Positions 14,093-22,642 of a stretch of DNA of 41,320 nucleotides are shown here, piece after piece (position 1 is the stretch's first letter; every line of letters begins with the position of its first letter). This stretch comes from an uncultured Eubacteriales bacterium (GTDB lineage: Bacteria > Bacillota > Clostridia > Oscillospirales > CAG-272), in the NCBI GenBank assembly GCA_934385225.1, contig CAKRPQ010000007.1, positions 1 to 41,320 on the forward strand, in the 5' to 3' direction. The notes beneath the pieces are model-generated. The model was not told the origin of the DNA. It saw only the letters and a program-made list of their open reading frames with translations, and ran no database searches. A program made the translations under genes and the position numbers.

Positions 14093-16627
14093 TTACCGTG
14101 TTCCTCTTCCGTTTGTCGGCGGTCTGCGGTTCATATTGCCTCTGTTCTGCCCGCCGTATGGCATCGGTCGAGACGGACGGCGGCGGTTGCGGTTTCTCAT
14201 TTTTCTCTCGCGTACGGTCAGATAGTATTTGTATCCGAAGAGTACAAACGCCGCGGCGGCTATTATGATAAATATTATTATCGGCAGAACGGTTTTTCCT
14301 TTTGCAAGGCTTGTTACCGAAATACTTTCAATGCTGAGAGCGTCACGCGGCATGTCCGCGCTGTTGCTGCCGTCACCGTCATCGTAATCGTTATCGTTAT
14401 CGTTATTGTTATTGACCGTGTCCGAATAGAATGACGAACGCGTGCCGTTTGCCTCTGCCCAGAAGTATAGCGTAACGTCGCCGAGCTTTTCGTCAAGCGC
14501 GAGTGCGGAAAGGTCAAAATATACCGTCTGACGGTTGCCCGCCTGAACAGATACGTCCGACGAGAAAAGAATACTTTCCGAGGCGCCCGACTGTGTAATG
14601 CAGAGCGTTACATTTGCCGTATTGCCCTCGGTCGTGTCCGCTTTGATGACTGCTATAAGCTGTTTTGCTTTTTTCAGCGTTTCATAGGGAACAGGCGCAC
14701 TTCTGACGCCCATTTTTTCACCCTTGTATCTCGCTTCAAGCTCTGCGCGGAGCACTCTTGTGCCGAGAAAATCGCTCACGTCCATGCTCTTTGCGCTGTC
14801 CGACGGAAAAAATCCGTGCGTTTCGCCGTCCGAGAAGTCGAACAGGAGCTTCGTCCTGAATTTTTGCTGCTTTTTACCGCTTTCGTCACTTTGTGAGGTC
14901 GATCCCGTCGTTTCGGAAACCGAGAGGGTTTTTACTTTTTCCGAGTAAGCCCCGTACAGATTTTTCCACGGCGTGCCTATGAGCGATGCCGCGCTGAACG
15001 GCTCGTCACTGCCTTTTACGTCGATGTTTTTGAGCACTTCGTATATCGGTCGTTTCGCCTCGGCTCCGCCGTCCTCGCCCGTGCTGTAAAGTCCCGTCAT
15101 TCCGTTGCCTGTCGTACCGTCCCAGTGACCGTTGTAGATAAACGTGCCTATGCCAGCCTCCGCCGCCTTGTAGTAAGCGTAAGCGTATGATGCCGCCTGG
15201 GCGTTTCCGTCGAGTGCGGAAATGCCGTAGTTGTAAATCATCAGTTCGCGCTTTTTGCCGTTATACATCATGTTTTCAGCGTCGAGAAGTGATGTCATAA
15301 GAGAAAGATTGCAGACAGTTATTCTTTCCGACGTGTCGCTCGCGGTCGAGCGGGCGTCGTTCCATACGTAGCTTGTGTCCTCCGACGGGAGCGGCATAAG
15401 CGCAACGCCGAAATCAAACGAACCGCCGACATCTGCGTTTTTGACAAGTTCGGTGATATATTCTTTTGCACCGAATTCCGTGCAAAGCGAGCGCGGCAGA
15501 TCGTCCGAACGGACGTTTTCACTCGTTTCGGAGGTCTGTGTGCCGTCGTCCGTGACGTTCCACTTTCCGTCAAGCGACACGAAGATCTTACCGTTTTTGT
15601 AATTTGAGCGGAGCGCGGTCGAGGCTACGCGCAGGAGCTTTACGCATCTTTCGGCACTGTCGGCAAGAGTTCTCGGATCGTCTATACCCGTGTCGGAAAG
15701 CGAATTTACGCCGTGACCTATGATGTACGCTCCCGCAAACCCGTATTTTCCGTCGCTTCTTGTGTATCTTGACGCGATAAAATCGAAGAACGCTGCCATT
15801 TTGCGGTAGCCTTCGCCCGTGCTTACGGATATTGCGTAATGCCTGTCCGCGCCGGATACCACGTTTTCTGTCACGGCGCTGACGGATTTTGAAGCGAGCA
15901 GAGCGTTTTCCGCGTCAAGCTCCTCAGGCGAAGTGTCAAGTGTGAATTCGAGGTAGACTTCGATACCCGCGTCGGTCATATTTTTTATTTTGTAGTCGAG
16001 TTCGGAAATCATATCGCCGTCAAGGCAGTATCCCACTCCGTCAAAAGTGACTGCGATCGAATTTTCGCTGCCTTTTGATACGATATATTTTTCGACGGGA
16101 ACTCTTATCACGGTATGTTTTACGCCGAGCAGAACCGCGTCGGAGGTTGAGACTATGTTAAGTCCCTTTGCCGAGGAATAGAGAGGATAGTCGGAAGTGT
16201 TTTTTGCGAGTGCTTCGGGATTGTCTATGTACCTGATGTCGCCGATTGCGTTGTAACCGCTTACCCTGTCGAACGTTGCGAGTACAAAACCCGAATACAG
16301 GCTCGTCTGCGCTCCGTTTTTGAGCGGAAGAGAGAAATTCATTTCCTTTGCGGGCTTTGTCTGCGACACGGGAATGAGCGTAGTTATATCGGACGAAGTG
16401 TTGTTCGCGGGTACTTCGATAAGATATATCATTTCGTGCTTGTATTGCTTTAACGCGCGCGCGTCAAGCGTCGCCTTTATCGAGAGGCATTCGTTTTTGG
16501 TGTCGTAGATGACCTCCGTAACCTCGCAAAGCCTGTCGGTACTGCCCGAGGCGCACGAAGAAAGTGTGAAGATCATTATAAAAGCAAAGAAAATCAGTGT
16601 GAATGTTCTTATAAAAGCGTTTTTCAC
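14093..16627 (-). CDS. Large lipoprotein with glycosidase-like domain and C-terminal membrane helix
   Basis: The protein has 844 residues. The start is a GTG at 16627 behind GGGGAGG; the frame is open 25 codons further upstream without a site. The N-terminus (KNAFIRTFTLIFFAFIMIF then LSSC) is a lipoprotein signal peptide with a lipobox. The middle looks like a TIM-barrel glycoside-hydrolase fold: motifs include VEKYIVSKGSE, GIEVYLEFTLD, GAYIIGHGVNS, IFVSLDGKWN and IGTFIYNGHWDG. It resembles the DUF5722 group, a tentative call from memory. A beta-rich carbohydrate-binding-like region follows, then an Asn/Asp-rich linker. A hydrophobic helix (VLPIIIFIIIAAAAFVLFG) and an Arg-rich tail that should be cytosolic end the chain. 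The protein therefore appears anchored at both ends. It is co-transcribed with the following AraC gene. Confidence 0.85.
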   Translation of the reverse strand: MKNAFIRTFTLIFFAFIMIFTLSSCASGSTDRLCEVTEVIYDTKNECLSIKATLDARALKQYKHEMIYLIEVPANNTSSDITTLIPVSQTKPAKEMNFSLPLKNGAQTSLYSGFVLATFDRVSGYNAIGDIRYIDNPEALAKNTSDYPLYSSAKGLNIVSTSDAVLLGVKHTVIRVPVEKYIVSKGSENSIAVTFDGVGYCLDGDMISELDYKIKNMTDAGIEVYLEFTLDTSPEELDAENALLASKSVSAVTENVVSGADRHYAISVSTGEGYRKMAAFFDFIASRYTRSDGKYGFAGAYIIGHGVNSLSDTGIDDPRTLADSAERCVKLLRVASTALRSNYKNGKIFVSLDGKWNVTDDGTQTSETSENVRSDDLPRSLCTEFGAKEYITELVKNADVGGSFDFGVALMPLPSEDTSYVWNDARSTASDTSERITVCNLSLMTSLLDAENMMYNGKKRELMIYNYGISALDGNAQAASYAYAYYKAAEAGIGTFIYNGHWDGTTGNGMTGLYSTGEDGGAEAKRPIYEVLKNIDVKGSDEPFSAASLIGTPWKNLYGAYSEKVKTLSVSETTGSTSQSDESGKKQQKFRTKLLFDFSDGETHGFFPSDSAKSMDVSDFLGTRVLRAELEARYKGEKMGVRSAPVPYETLKKAKQLIAVIKADTTEGNTANVTLCITQSGASESILFSSDVSVQAGNRQTVYFDLSALALDEKLGDVTLYFWAEANGTRSSFYSDTVNNNNDNDNDYDDGDGSNSADMPRDALSIESISVTSLAKGKTVLPIIIFIIIAAAAFVLFGYKYYLTVRERKMRNRNRRRPSRPMPYGGQNRGNMNRRPPTNGRGTR
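14381..14414 (-). repeat. Imperfect hexanucleotide repeat encoding an Asn/Asp linker
   Basis: ATCGTT-type units recur five to six times and encode alternating Asn and Asp in the linker of the lipoprotein. Gain or loss of whole units keeps the frame and would only change linker length. Confidence 0.8.
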
Positions 16628-16720
16628 AGATAACCTCCCCGAAAAGACATAAATTGCTCGATTTACCCGAAAAAGCACTGCAAAAGCGCCCTTTTCGGAC
16701 AAATAAAGACCTTATTATGA

Positions 16721-16749
16721 ATTATACCATAAAAAAACCGCTTTTTCAA
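16721..16749 (-). promoter_or_regulatory. Sigma-A promoter of the lipoprotein-AraC operon
   Basis: On the minus strand TTGAAA (complement of 16744-16749) and TATAAT (complement of 16721-16726) are 17 bases apart. The -35 lies inside the terminator hairpin of the upstream gene. Confidence 0.75.
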
Positions 16750-16770
16750 CAAAAAGCGGTTTTTTTTTTA
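16731..16770 (-). terminator. Terminator of the adhE-phosphotransferase operon
   Basis: The stem CCGCTTTTT / AAAAAGCGG (16738-16746 with 16751-16759) is extended by A/T pairs and followed by seven T on the minus strand. Confidence 0.9.
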
Positions 16771-16783
16771 ATAAAATTAAAAT

Positions 16784-17563
16784 TTATTCATAATCAAAGA
16801 CGTCGATCCAGGAGCGGAGAAGCTCTTTTTCATCGTAATTTCCCTTGACGGACTGCGATGCGGCGACAATGGGAAGCCACTTGTCAACGTATTTTCTTTC
16901 CGTTCCACTTGATTTGCAGTACATATTCATATATTTTTCCGCGACGTCCTTCTTCCCCGAAAGGCAGAAGCAGAGATATGTTCTCGCGGCGTCGGCGGCA
17001 GCGTTGCCCTGCGTTGCGTGCGCCCAGTCGATTATATACGGAATACCGCCGTCCGTGATTATTACGTTGCTCGGATCGAAATCGCCGTGGCAGAGCTTTT
17101 TGTGCTTCGGCATCGCTTCAAGTCTTGCGTGAAGCTCGTATTTTGTCGGCTCGTCAAGGTCGGTTAGATCTATTTTGCGGTGCATCTTGTCTTTCAGACG
17201 GCTGAGCAGAGGACAGGTTTTTGTCGTTATCTTTATCTGTATATCGACGAACATTTGAAGGTATTTGTCAAAGTTTTCGCTGCCCTCTTCCATAATCTTT
17301 GCGAGAGTTTTGCCTTCGATGAAGTCGGAAACTATTACCCACTTTCCGTCCTCCATCGTCACCTCGCGTATTTTCGGAATGTTCAGTCCCGTTTCTTCGA
17401 CCCTTGCCTGATTCAGCGCTTCGTTCAGAACGTCCGCTTTTGAAAAGCTCTCGCCGAACACTTTTATGCAGGCGTCTCCGTCACGGCAGACTGTCTTGTT
17501 TTTCCTTACGGCTATGATATTATCGGTTTTCATTTCGGGTATTTTCCTTTCATTACTTTCCAT
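16784..17563 (-). CDS. APH/choline-kinase family phosphotransferase
   Basis: The protein has up to 259 residues. It carries the phosphotransferase (protein-kinase-like) fold motifs: the catalytic-loop block LCHGDFDPSNVIITD and the metal-binding IIDWAHATQGNAAADAAR, which is the DxD/DW element of the aminoglycoside phosphotransferase and choline kinase superfamily. Members phosphorylate small hydroxyl compounds; the substrate here is unknown and resistance should not be assumed. The ATG at 17563 overlaps the end of adhE by 11 bases. A Met ten codons later (17533), preceded by AAAGGA, is an equally plausible start and fits family alignments better. It is probably co-transcribed with adhE and ends at a strong terminator. 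Confidence 0.88.
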   Translation of the reverse strand: MESNERKIPEMKTDNIIAVRKNKTVCRDGDACIKVFGESFSKADVLNEALNQARVEETGLNIPKIREVTMEDGKWVIVSDFIEGKTLAKIMEEGSENFDKYLQMFVDIQIKITTKTCPLLSRLKDKMHRKIDLTDLDEPTKYELHARLEAMPKHKKLCHGDFDPSNVIITDGGIPYIIDWAHATQGNAAADAARTYLCFCLSGKKDVAEKYMNMYCKSSGTERKYVDKWLPIVAASQSVKGNYDEKELLRSWIDVFDYE

Positions 17564-20165
17564 AATAAGCTCTCAGATACATTTCCTTTATTTCGCTCAT
17601 AAGCGGGTAACGCGGGTTTGCGCCCGTGCACTGGTCGTCAAATGCCTGCTCCGTCATATCGTCAAGACGGTTAAGGAAATCCTGCTCGTCTACACCGTAT
17701 TCAGCGATGGTTTTCTTTATGCCGACTTTTTCTTTCAGTTCGTCTATCGCCTTTATAAGGATTTCGAGTTTTTCTTCGTCGTTTTTGCCCTTTATGCCGA
17801 GATATTCGGCAACCTCGGCGTATCTTGCGAGCGTGTGCGGGTGGTCATACTGCGGGAACGTACCCATTTTTGCGGGTGTTTCGGAGGCGTTGAAGCGGAG
17901 AACTTCGTTTATCATAAGCGCATTTGCGATTCCGTGCGGCAGATGATGGAATGCGCCGAGTTTGTGCGCCATCGAGTGGCATACTCCGAGGAAGGCGTTT
18001 GCAAAAGCCATGCCCGCCATTGTTGCGGCGTTCGCCATCTTTTCTCTTGCCTCTACGTCTGTCCGACCGTTTTCGTATGCCCTCGGCAGATATTCGAATA
18101 TCGTTTTGAGAGCTTTAAGCGCAAGTCCGTCTGTGTAGTCGGTTGCCATCATCGAGGCATACGCTTCGAGCGCGTGCGTTACGGCGTCGATTCCGGACGC
18201 GGCGGTGAGACCGCGCGGTGCGGACATATGGAAATCGGTATCTATTACAGCCATATCGGGGAGAAGCTCATAGTCGGCAAGCGGGTATTTGACGCCGCTC
18301 TTTTCGTCCGTGATGACGGCGAACGGCGTGACTTCGCTTCCCGTTCCTGCGGAGGTCGGAATTGCGACGAAATATGCCTTTTCACCCATTTTCGGGAACG
18401 TGTAAATGCGTTTTCTTATATCGCAGAAGCGCATAGCCATATCCATAAAGTCGGCTTCGGGGTGCTCGTAGAGAACCCACATGATCTTGCCTGCGTCCAT
18501 TGCGGAACCGCCGCCGAGCGCGATTATCACGTCGGGCTTGAACGTGCGCATCTGTTCTGCGCCTTTTTTAGCACATTCGAGCGTCGGGTCGGGCGCAACG
18601 TCCGAGAAACAGGTGTAGGCAACACCCATTTTTCCGAGTTTGTCTGTTATCGGTTTTGTGTAGCCGTTTTCGTAAAGGAAGGAGTCGGTGACGACAAATG
18701 CGCGTTTTTTGCCCATCGAAACGCCGATTTCTTCAAGGGCGACTTCAAGGCAGCCTTTCTTCGTATATACCTTTTCGGGGGCTCTGAACCAAAGCATATT
18801 TTCCCTTCTTTCCGCAACGGTTTTGATGTTGAGCAGATGTTTTACGCCGACGTTCTCCGAGACGGAGTTTCCGCCCCATGACCCGCAGCCGAGAGTGAGA
18901 GACGGCGTAAGGCGGAAGTTGTAGAGGTCGCCTATGCCGCCCTGCGAGGACGGTGTGTTCACAAGAATACGGCAGGTCTTCATTCTTTCGGCAAAGCGAT
19001 CGAGCTTTTCACGTTCCGTGACGGCGTTAAGATATATCGACGACGTGTGTCCGTAGCCGCCGTCGGCGATGAGACGTTCCGCTTTTGAGAGCGCGTCGTC
19101 AAAGGTCTTTGCATGATACATCGCGAGAACCGGCGACAGCTTTTCGTGCGCGAATTCCTCCGATAGTTCGACGCTTTCGATCTCTCCTATGAGAACTTTT
19201 GTGTTTTCGGGAACTTTTACGCCCGAAAGCTCGGCAATTCTGACTGCGCTCTGACCGACTATCTTTGCGTTGAGCGCGCCGTTTATGAGAATTGTCTTTC
19301 TGACTTTGTTCAGCTCGCCTGCTGCGAGGAAATAGCAGCCTCTGTCGGCGAATTCTTTCTTTACCTTTTTATATATGGGGTCAAGAACGATGACGGACTG
19401 CTCCGACGCGCAGATCATGCCGTTGTCAAAGGTTTTGGAGTGTATAACGGAGTTTACGGCAAGAAGTACATCGGCACTTTCGTCGATAATCGCGGGGGTG
19501 TTGCCCGCGCCGACGCCGAGAGCGGGAGTTCCGCTTGAATAAGCCGCTTTTACCATGCCGGGACCGCCTGTCGCGAGTATGATGTCCGCCTCTTTCATAA
19601 GTGTATTGGTGAGTTCGAGTGACGGCGTGTCGATCCAGCCGATAATATCCTCCGGCGCACCCGCTTCAACCGCGGCACGGAGAACGGTTTTTGCCGCCTC
19701 TATCGTCGATTTTTTTGCGCGCGGGTGAGGACTTATGATGATTCCGTTGCGCGTTTTAAGCGCGAGCAGGCACTTGAATATTGCCGTCGATGTCGGGTTT
19801 GTCGTCGGAATGACGGCGCAGATAACGCCGAGCGGTTCGGCGATCTTTTTTATACCCATTGCCTTGTCTTCTTCAATGACGCCGCAGGTTTTTACATTTC
19901 TGTATGCGTTGTATATATATTCGGAGGCAAAGTGGTTCTTTATCACCTTGTCCTCGACCACTCCCATTCCCGTTTCCTCGACTGCGAGCTTTGCGAGAGG
20001 GATTCTCGCGCGGTTTGCCGCCGTCGCCGCCGCGAGGAATATCCTGTTAACTTCCTCTTCGGTGTAGTGCGAAAATTTTTCTTCCGCCTTTTTTGTCCTT
20101 GCGAGAGCTTCTTCAAGCTCCTCAACAGTTGCGATGCTCATGTAGCCGATATTCTTTTCTTCCAT
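17553..20165 (-). CDS. adhE: Bifunctional acetaldehyde-CoA/alcohol dehydrogenase
   Basis: The protein has 870 residues, full length for AdhE. The N-terminal half (1-440) is a CoA-acylating aldehyde dehydrogenase with the catalytic Cys252 in DNGMICASEQSV and nucleotide-binding GVGAGNTPAIID. The C-terminal half (455-870) is an iron-dependent alcohol dehydrogenase: GGGSAMDAGKIMW, GIDAVTHALEAYAS and the metal histidines in CHSMAHKLGAFHHLPHG. It reduces acetyl-CoA to ethanol with two NADH, regenerating NAD during fermentation; the family forms spirosomes in the cytosol. The ATG at 20165 follows AAGGAG. The promoter carries a near-perfect Rex operator across the -10, so repression at low NADH/NAD ratio is expected. 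It is followed in the same transcript by the phosphotransferase gene. Confidence 0.98.
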   Translation of the reverse strand: MEEKNIGYMSIATVEELEEALARTKKAEEKFSHYTEEEVNRIFLAAATAANRARIPLAKLAVEETGMGVVEDKVIKNHFASEYIYNAYRNVKTCGVIEEDKAMGIKKIAEPLGVICAVIPTTNPTSTAIFKCLLALKTRNGIIISPHPRAKKSTIEAAKTVLRAAVEAGAPEDIIGWIDTPSLELTNTLMKEADIILATGGPGMVKAAYSSGTPALGVGAGNTPAIIDESADVLLAVNSVIHSKTFDNGMICASEQSVIVLDPIYKKVKKEFADRGCYFLAAGELNKVRKTILINGALNAKIVGQSAVRIAELSGVKVPENTKVLIGEIESVELSEEFAHEKLSPVLAMYHAKTFDDALSKAERLIADGGYGHTSSIYLNAVTEREKLDRFAERMKTCRILVNTPSSQGGIGDLYNFRLTPSLTLGCGSWGGNSVSENVGVKHLLNIKTVAERRENMLWFRAPEKVYTKKGCLEVALEEIGVSMGKKRAFVVTDSFLYENGYTKPITDKLGKMGVAYTCFSDVAPDPTLECAKKGAEQMRTFKPDVIIALGGGSAMDAGKIMWVLYEHPEADFMDMAMRFCDIRKRIYTFPKMGEKAYFVAIPTSAGTGSEVTPFAVITDEKSGVKYPLADYELLPDMAVIDTDFHMSAPRGLTAASGIDAVTHALEAYASMMATDYTDGLALKALKTIFEYLPRAYENGRTDVEAREKMANAATMAGMAFANAFLGVCHSMAHKLGAFHHLPHGIANALMINEVLRFNASETPAKMGTFPQYDHPHTLARYAEVAEYLGIKGKNDEEKLEILIKAIDELKEKVGIKKTIAEYGVDEQDFLNRLDDMTEQAFDDQCTGANPRYPLMSEIKEMYLRAYYGK

Positions 20166-20189
20166 GACGGTCGTCTCCTTTGTTTATCT

Positions 20190-20207
20190 TTGTTATTATT
20201 TTAACAA
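20190..20207. promoter_or_regulatory. Predicted Rex (NADH sensor) operator
   Basis: The 18-base sequence differs at only one position (7) from the Firmicutes Rex consensus TTGTTAA-N4-TTAACAA as I know it. It covers the -10 of the adhE promoter, the usual position for Rex repression of fermentation genes. No rex gene is in the window. Confidence 0.8.
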
Positions 20208-20226
20208 ACTCTTGCGTTCTTGTCAA
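20198..20226 (-). promoter_or_regulatory. Sigma-A promoter of adhE
   Basis: On the minus strand TTGACA (complement of 20221-20226) and TAAAAT (complement of 20198-20203) are 17 bases apart. Confidence 0.88.
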
Positions 20227-20328
20227 TAGTGAATTTTATATGTGCATATATCAAATACGATATATTATGCGGCTTGACTACTGCATATGAAATACATAAA
20301 ATATTTATCGTTTTTCGATAAAAAAGTA

Positions 20329-20357
20329 TTGACAAACGATTCGGGCTGTGTTATACT
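20329..20357 (+). promoter_or_regulatory. Sigma-A promoter of the DUF2975-XRE-membrane protein operon
   Basis: TTGACA at 20329-20334 and TATACT at 20352-20357 are 17 bases apart. A small hairpin, TTTATCG / CGATAAA (20304-20322), lies just upstream, between the two divergent promoters. Confidence 0.88.
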
Positions 20358-20391
20358 GTTCTCAAATAAAGACTGGAGGTCTGTGTAAATT

Positions 20392-20862
20392 ATGGACGGT
20401 AAAACTCAAAAAACGGGAGTTTCTGTAATCATTTCCTTTGTGATGGCGGCGGCTGTGCTTGTTTTTCTCGCCGTACTCACATTCGGCGTTCCGCGTATCC
20501 TCGATTCCTATATATCGTTTGTCGGACGCGAAAATTATTTTGACGGAACGAGGCGCGGTATCGTTATCGCGATAATTTATGCCGTTCTCGTTCCCGCGTA
20601 TGCCGCGGATCTGTCGCTCTGCGTCCTTCTCGCGCTTGTGCGCCGCAGCGCCGTGTTTACGAATGTGTCGTCGCGGCTTCTTCTTGTCATTTCGGTCTGC
20701 TGCTTTATCGAGGTCGCTCTTTTCGGTGTTCTCAGCATATTTTTCACGCTTTCCGCCGTTATCTCTTTTGCAGCCCTTTTCCTCGGCGTCGTTCTTCTCG
20801 TCGTTAAAAACGTAATCGAAGAGGGAAGCACTATAAAGAACGAGAACGATTTTACCGTGTAA
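20392..20862 (+). CDS. DUF2975 family membrane protein
   Basis: The protein has 156 residues with four hydrophobic segments: near 10-32, 58-85, 93-115 and 120-145. The loop segment RRSAVFTNVSSRLLLVI is characteristic of DUF2975 proteins, which have a conserved 'F-t-x-x-N' element before the third helix. In Firmicutes such proteins are usually encoded directly before a YozG-like XRE regulator, as here (15 bases). The membrane protein is thought to act with, or restrain, the regulator, but its biochemical role is not established. The ATG at 20392 follows GGAGG at 20375-20379, a little far from the start. Confidence 0.85.
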   Translation: MDGKTQKTGVSVIISFVMAAAVLVFLAVLTFGVPRILDSYISFVGRENYFDGTRRGIVIAIIYAVLVPAYAADLSLCVLLALVRRSAVFTNVSSRLLLVISVCCFIEVALFGVLSIFFTLSAVISFAALFLGVVLLVVKNVIEEGSTIKNENDFTV

Positions 20863-20877
20863 AAAGGGAGAGTGTGT

Positions 20878-21099
20878 ATGATAATAGTAAATCTTGATGT
20901 TATGATGGCAAAGCGTAAAATATCGCTCGGCGATCTTGCGGATAAGGTCGGTATAACGCAGGCGAACCTTTCGATCCTCAAAAACGGAAAGGCAAAGGCG
21001 ATACGCTTTTCTACTCTCGAAAAAATATGCGAGATACTCGACTGCCAGCCGTCTGACATTCTCGAATACAAGAAGGAGGACGGAAACGATGAACAATGA
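20878..21099 (+). CDS. Small XRE family regulator (YozG-like)
   Basis: The protein has 73 residues. The start is the ATG at 20878, seven bases after GGGAG; a GTG two codons earlier is less likely. It is almost entirely one Cro/C1-type HTH: MMAKRKISLGDLADKVGI, then TQANLSILKNGKAKAIRF, then LEKICEILDCQPSDILEY. This is the standard 'l-a-e-k-v-g-i-s-x-x-n-l-s-i-l-k' signature of YozG regulators paired with DUF2975 proteins. It is probably autoregulatory. The gene overlaps the start of the next gene by 11 bases. Confidence 0.93.
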   Translation: MIIVNLDVMMAKRKISLGDLADKVGITQANLSILKNGKAKAIRFSTLEKICEILDCQPSDILEYKKEDGNDEQ

Positions 21100-22585
21100 A
21101 ATACAACAGATAAGCGCGCGTAAAAGAGTATATACAAAACGCGATCTTGCAATTCTTGCCCTCTGCGCACCGCTCTGTTTTTTATATGTTAAAACGTTCA
21201 GCGCTGCGGACAAACCGCTCGGCAGATGCCTTGTCTGCATTATGCTTCTTGTGCTCGGCGAGGTGTATCTGCGCATGAGCGGAAGGGCGACGTCGGCGGA
21301 CAGAAAAGGTATCTTTTTCGGCATTTCCGCGCTTGTTCTTTCGGTAGGGCTTGTTATGACATCAAACGCCACTGTTCAGATATTCTCGGCACTTTATATT
21401 TTCTTTGCGTTCGTGCTTCGTATTTATTATGCGGGCGGAAACGGCGTCGGTTCTGTGGGAGACGTCGGGTTTGCCGCCGACGTGATACGCTCGGCAGTCA
21501 TAATGCCGTTTGGCTCTTTTTCGGGAGCGTTTGAGGCGGTCGCGTTTGTCGGACGCGGGAAAGGGAAGGGCATCGGCAGGAACATTCTTATCGCTTTGAT
21601 AGGACTTGCCGTTGCTTTTGTCCCCGCTCTTATCGTCTGTGTACTTCTTTCGTATGACAGCGGTTTCACCGAAATGACAAATTCCTTTTTTGACCTGATT
21701 TTCTCGGACGGATTCGGAATTCTACGAGACATTCTGTTTGCGCTGTTTGTTCTGTCTTTTGTTTTCGGCGCGTTTTACTCGTCGGCACATTCGCGCTTTA
21801 CGCATATTCTCGGTTCTGAAAAGTGCGCGTCCGTTTCAAATTGTATTTCGTTTGCGCCGACGGTGCTTTCCGTCTTTGCGGTACTTCCGTTTCTCGTCAT
21901 TTATGCCGTGTTTTTTGCGTCTCAGGCTGAGATATACGTTTCCGCGTTCACGGGAGTTTTGCCCTACGGCTTTACCTATTCGGAATACGCAAGGGACGGC
22001 TTTTTTCAGCTTTGCGCCGTTTCGTTTATCAATTTTCTTATTATAATATGTACGTCCGTTTTCTCAAAGGACAAGAAAAACGTTCTTCTTCGCATCTGCC
22101 ATTTTACCCTTTCGGTAATGACCCTTGCACTGCTTGCGACGGCAGCCTCGAAAATGATAATTTACGTCGGCGCATACGGACTCACCGAACTTCGCATTCT
22201 TTCGAGCGCGTTTATGGTGTTTCTTGCCGTTTGCTTTGTGCTTTTTATTATAAAGCAATTTCTGCCGAAAGTCAACACATTTGCGGGAACGTTTGCCTGT
22301 GCGTTTCTGATACTTGCTTTGCTTTCACTCGGCAACGCGGACGGGATTTGCGCGGATTATAACGCGTACCGCTATGCGTCGGGAACTCTCGCCGAATATG
22401 ATATAAGCGAGCTTGCATACGGAGATTCGGGAATTGCCGCGCTTGAAAGGCTCGCGGAAAAGTACGGCGATACCGATGCCGAAAAACTGCTTCGCGAGGC
22501 GGCGCGCGAGGAACGGAAAAAGGAAATTTTCTCATACACCGTTCCGTTTTTCCGCTCCGAGCTTATACTGAAAAAATACAAATAG
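21089..22585 (+). CDS. Polytopic membrane protein of the DUF4173/DUF4153 type
   Basis: The protein has 498 residues and about ten to twelve hydrophobic segments spread over the first 430. Motifs seen in DUF4173 proteins include the long loop after helix six and the segment GVLPYGFTYSEYARDGFFQ, which matches the conserved 'p-e-g-x-t-y-s-e-Y-a-R-x-G-F-f-e-L' block of that family. The last ~70 residues are hydrophilic and helical (LRSSA-free, rich in Glu, Arg and Ala) and probably cytosolic. The ATG at 21089 overlaps the XRE gene, so translation is coupled. Function unknown; the operon suggests a membrane process controlled by the XRE/DUF2975 pair. Confidence 0.85.
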   Translation: MNNEIQQISARKRVYTKRDLAILALCAPLCFLYVKTFSAADKPLGRCLVCIMLLVLGEVYLRMSGRATSADRKGIFFGISALVLSVGLVMTSNATVQIFSALYIFFAFVLRIYYAGGNGVGSVGDVGFAADVIRSAVIMPFGSFSGAFEAVAFVGRGKGKGIGRNILIALIGLAVAFVPALIVCVLLSYDSGFTEMTNSFFDLIFSDGFGILRDILFALFVLSFVFGAFYSSAHSRFTHILGSEKCASVSNCISFAPTVLSVFAVLPFLVIYAVFFASQAEIYVSAFTGVLPYGFTYSEYARDGFFQLCAVSFINFLIIICTSVFSKDKKNVLLRICHFTLSVMTLALLATAASKMIIYVGAYGLTELRILSSAFMVFLAVCFVLFIIKQFLPKVNTFAGTFACAFLILALLSLGNADGICADYNAYRYASGTLAEYDISELAYGDSGIAALERLAEKYGDTDAEKLLREAAREERKKEIFSYTVPFFRSELILKKYK

Positions 22586-22593
22586 AAAAGAGA

Positions 22594-22641
22594 GGTCGGT
22601 AAAAAACTCAAAATGAGTTTTTTACCGACCCGTTTTTCTTT
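22594..22641. terminator. Strong terminator between the DUF4173-like gene and pyk
   Basis: A 16-bp stem (starting GGTCGGT at 22594 and ending ACCGACC at 22630) is followed by CG and a T-rich tract on the plus strand. On the minus strand it lies just beyond the pyk stop and may act there too, with a weaker T tract. Confidence 0.88.
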
Positions 22642-22642
22642 T

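Noticed and set aside
14381..14414. Phase-variable repeat
   Set aside because: The unit is six bases, so length changes do not shift the frame; it only encodes a linker.
16784..17563. Aminoglycoside resistance gene
   Set aside because: The kinase-like motifs are shared by many small-molecule kinases, and the gene is in an adhE transcript, not a resistance context.
17466..18881. Long open frame of 471 codons on the plus strand
   Set aside because: It is entirely antisense to adhE and the phosphotransferase gene, has no binding site or domain, and its Cys/His/Arg-rich composition is that of a shadow frame.
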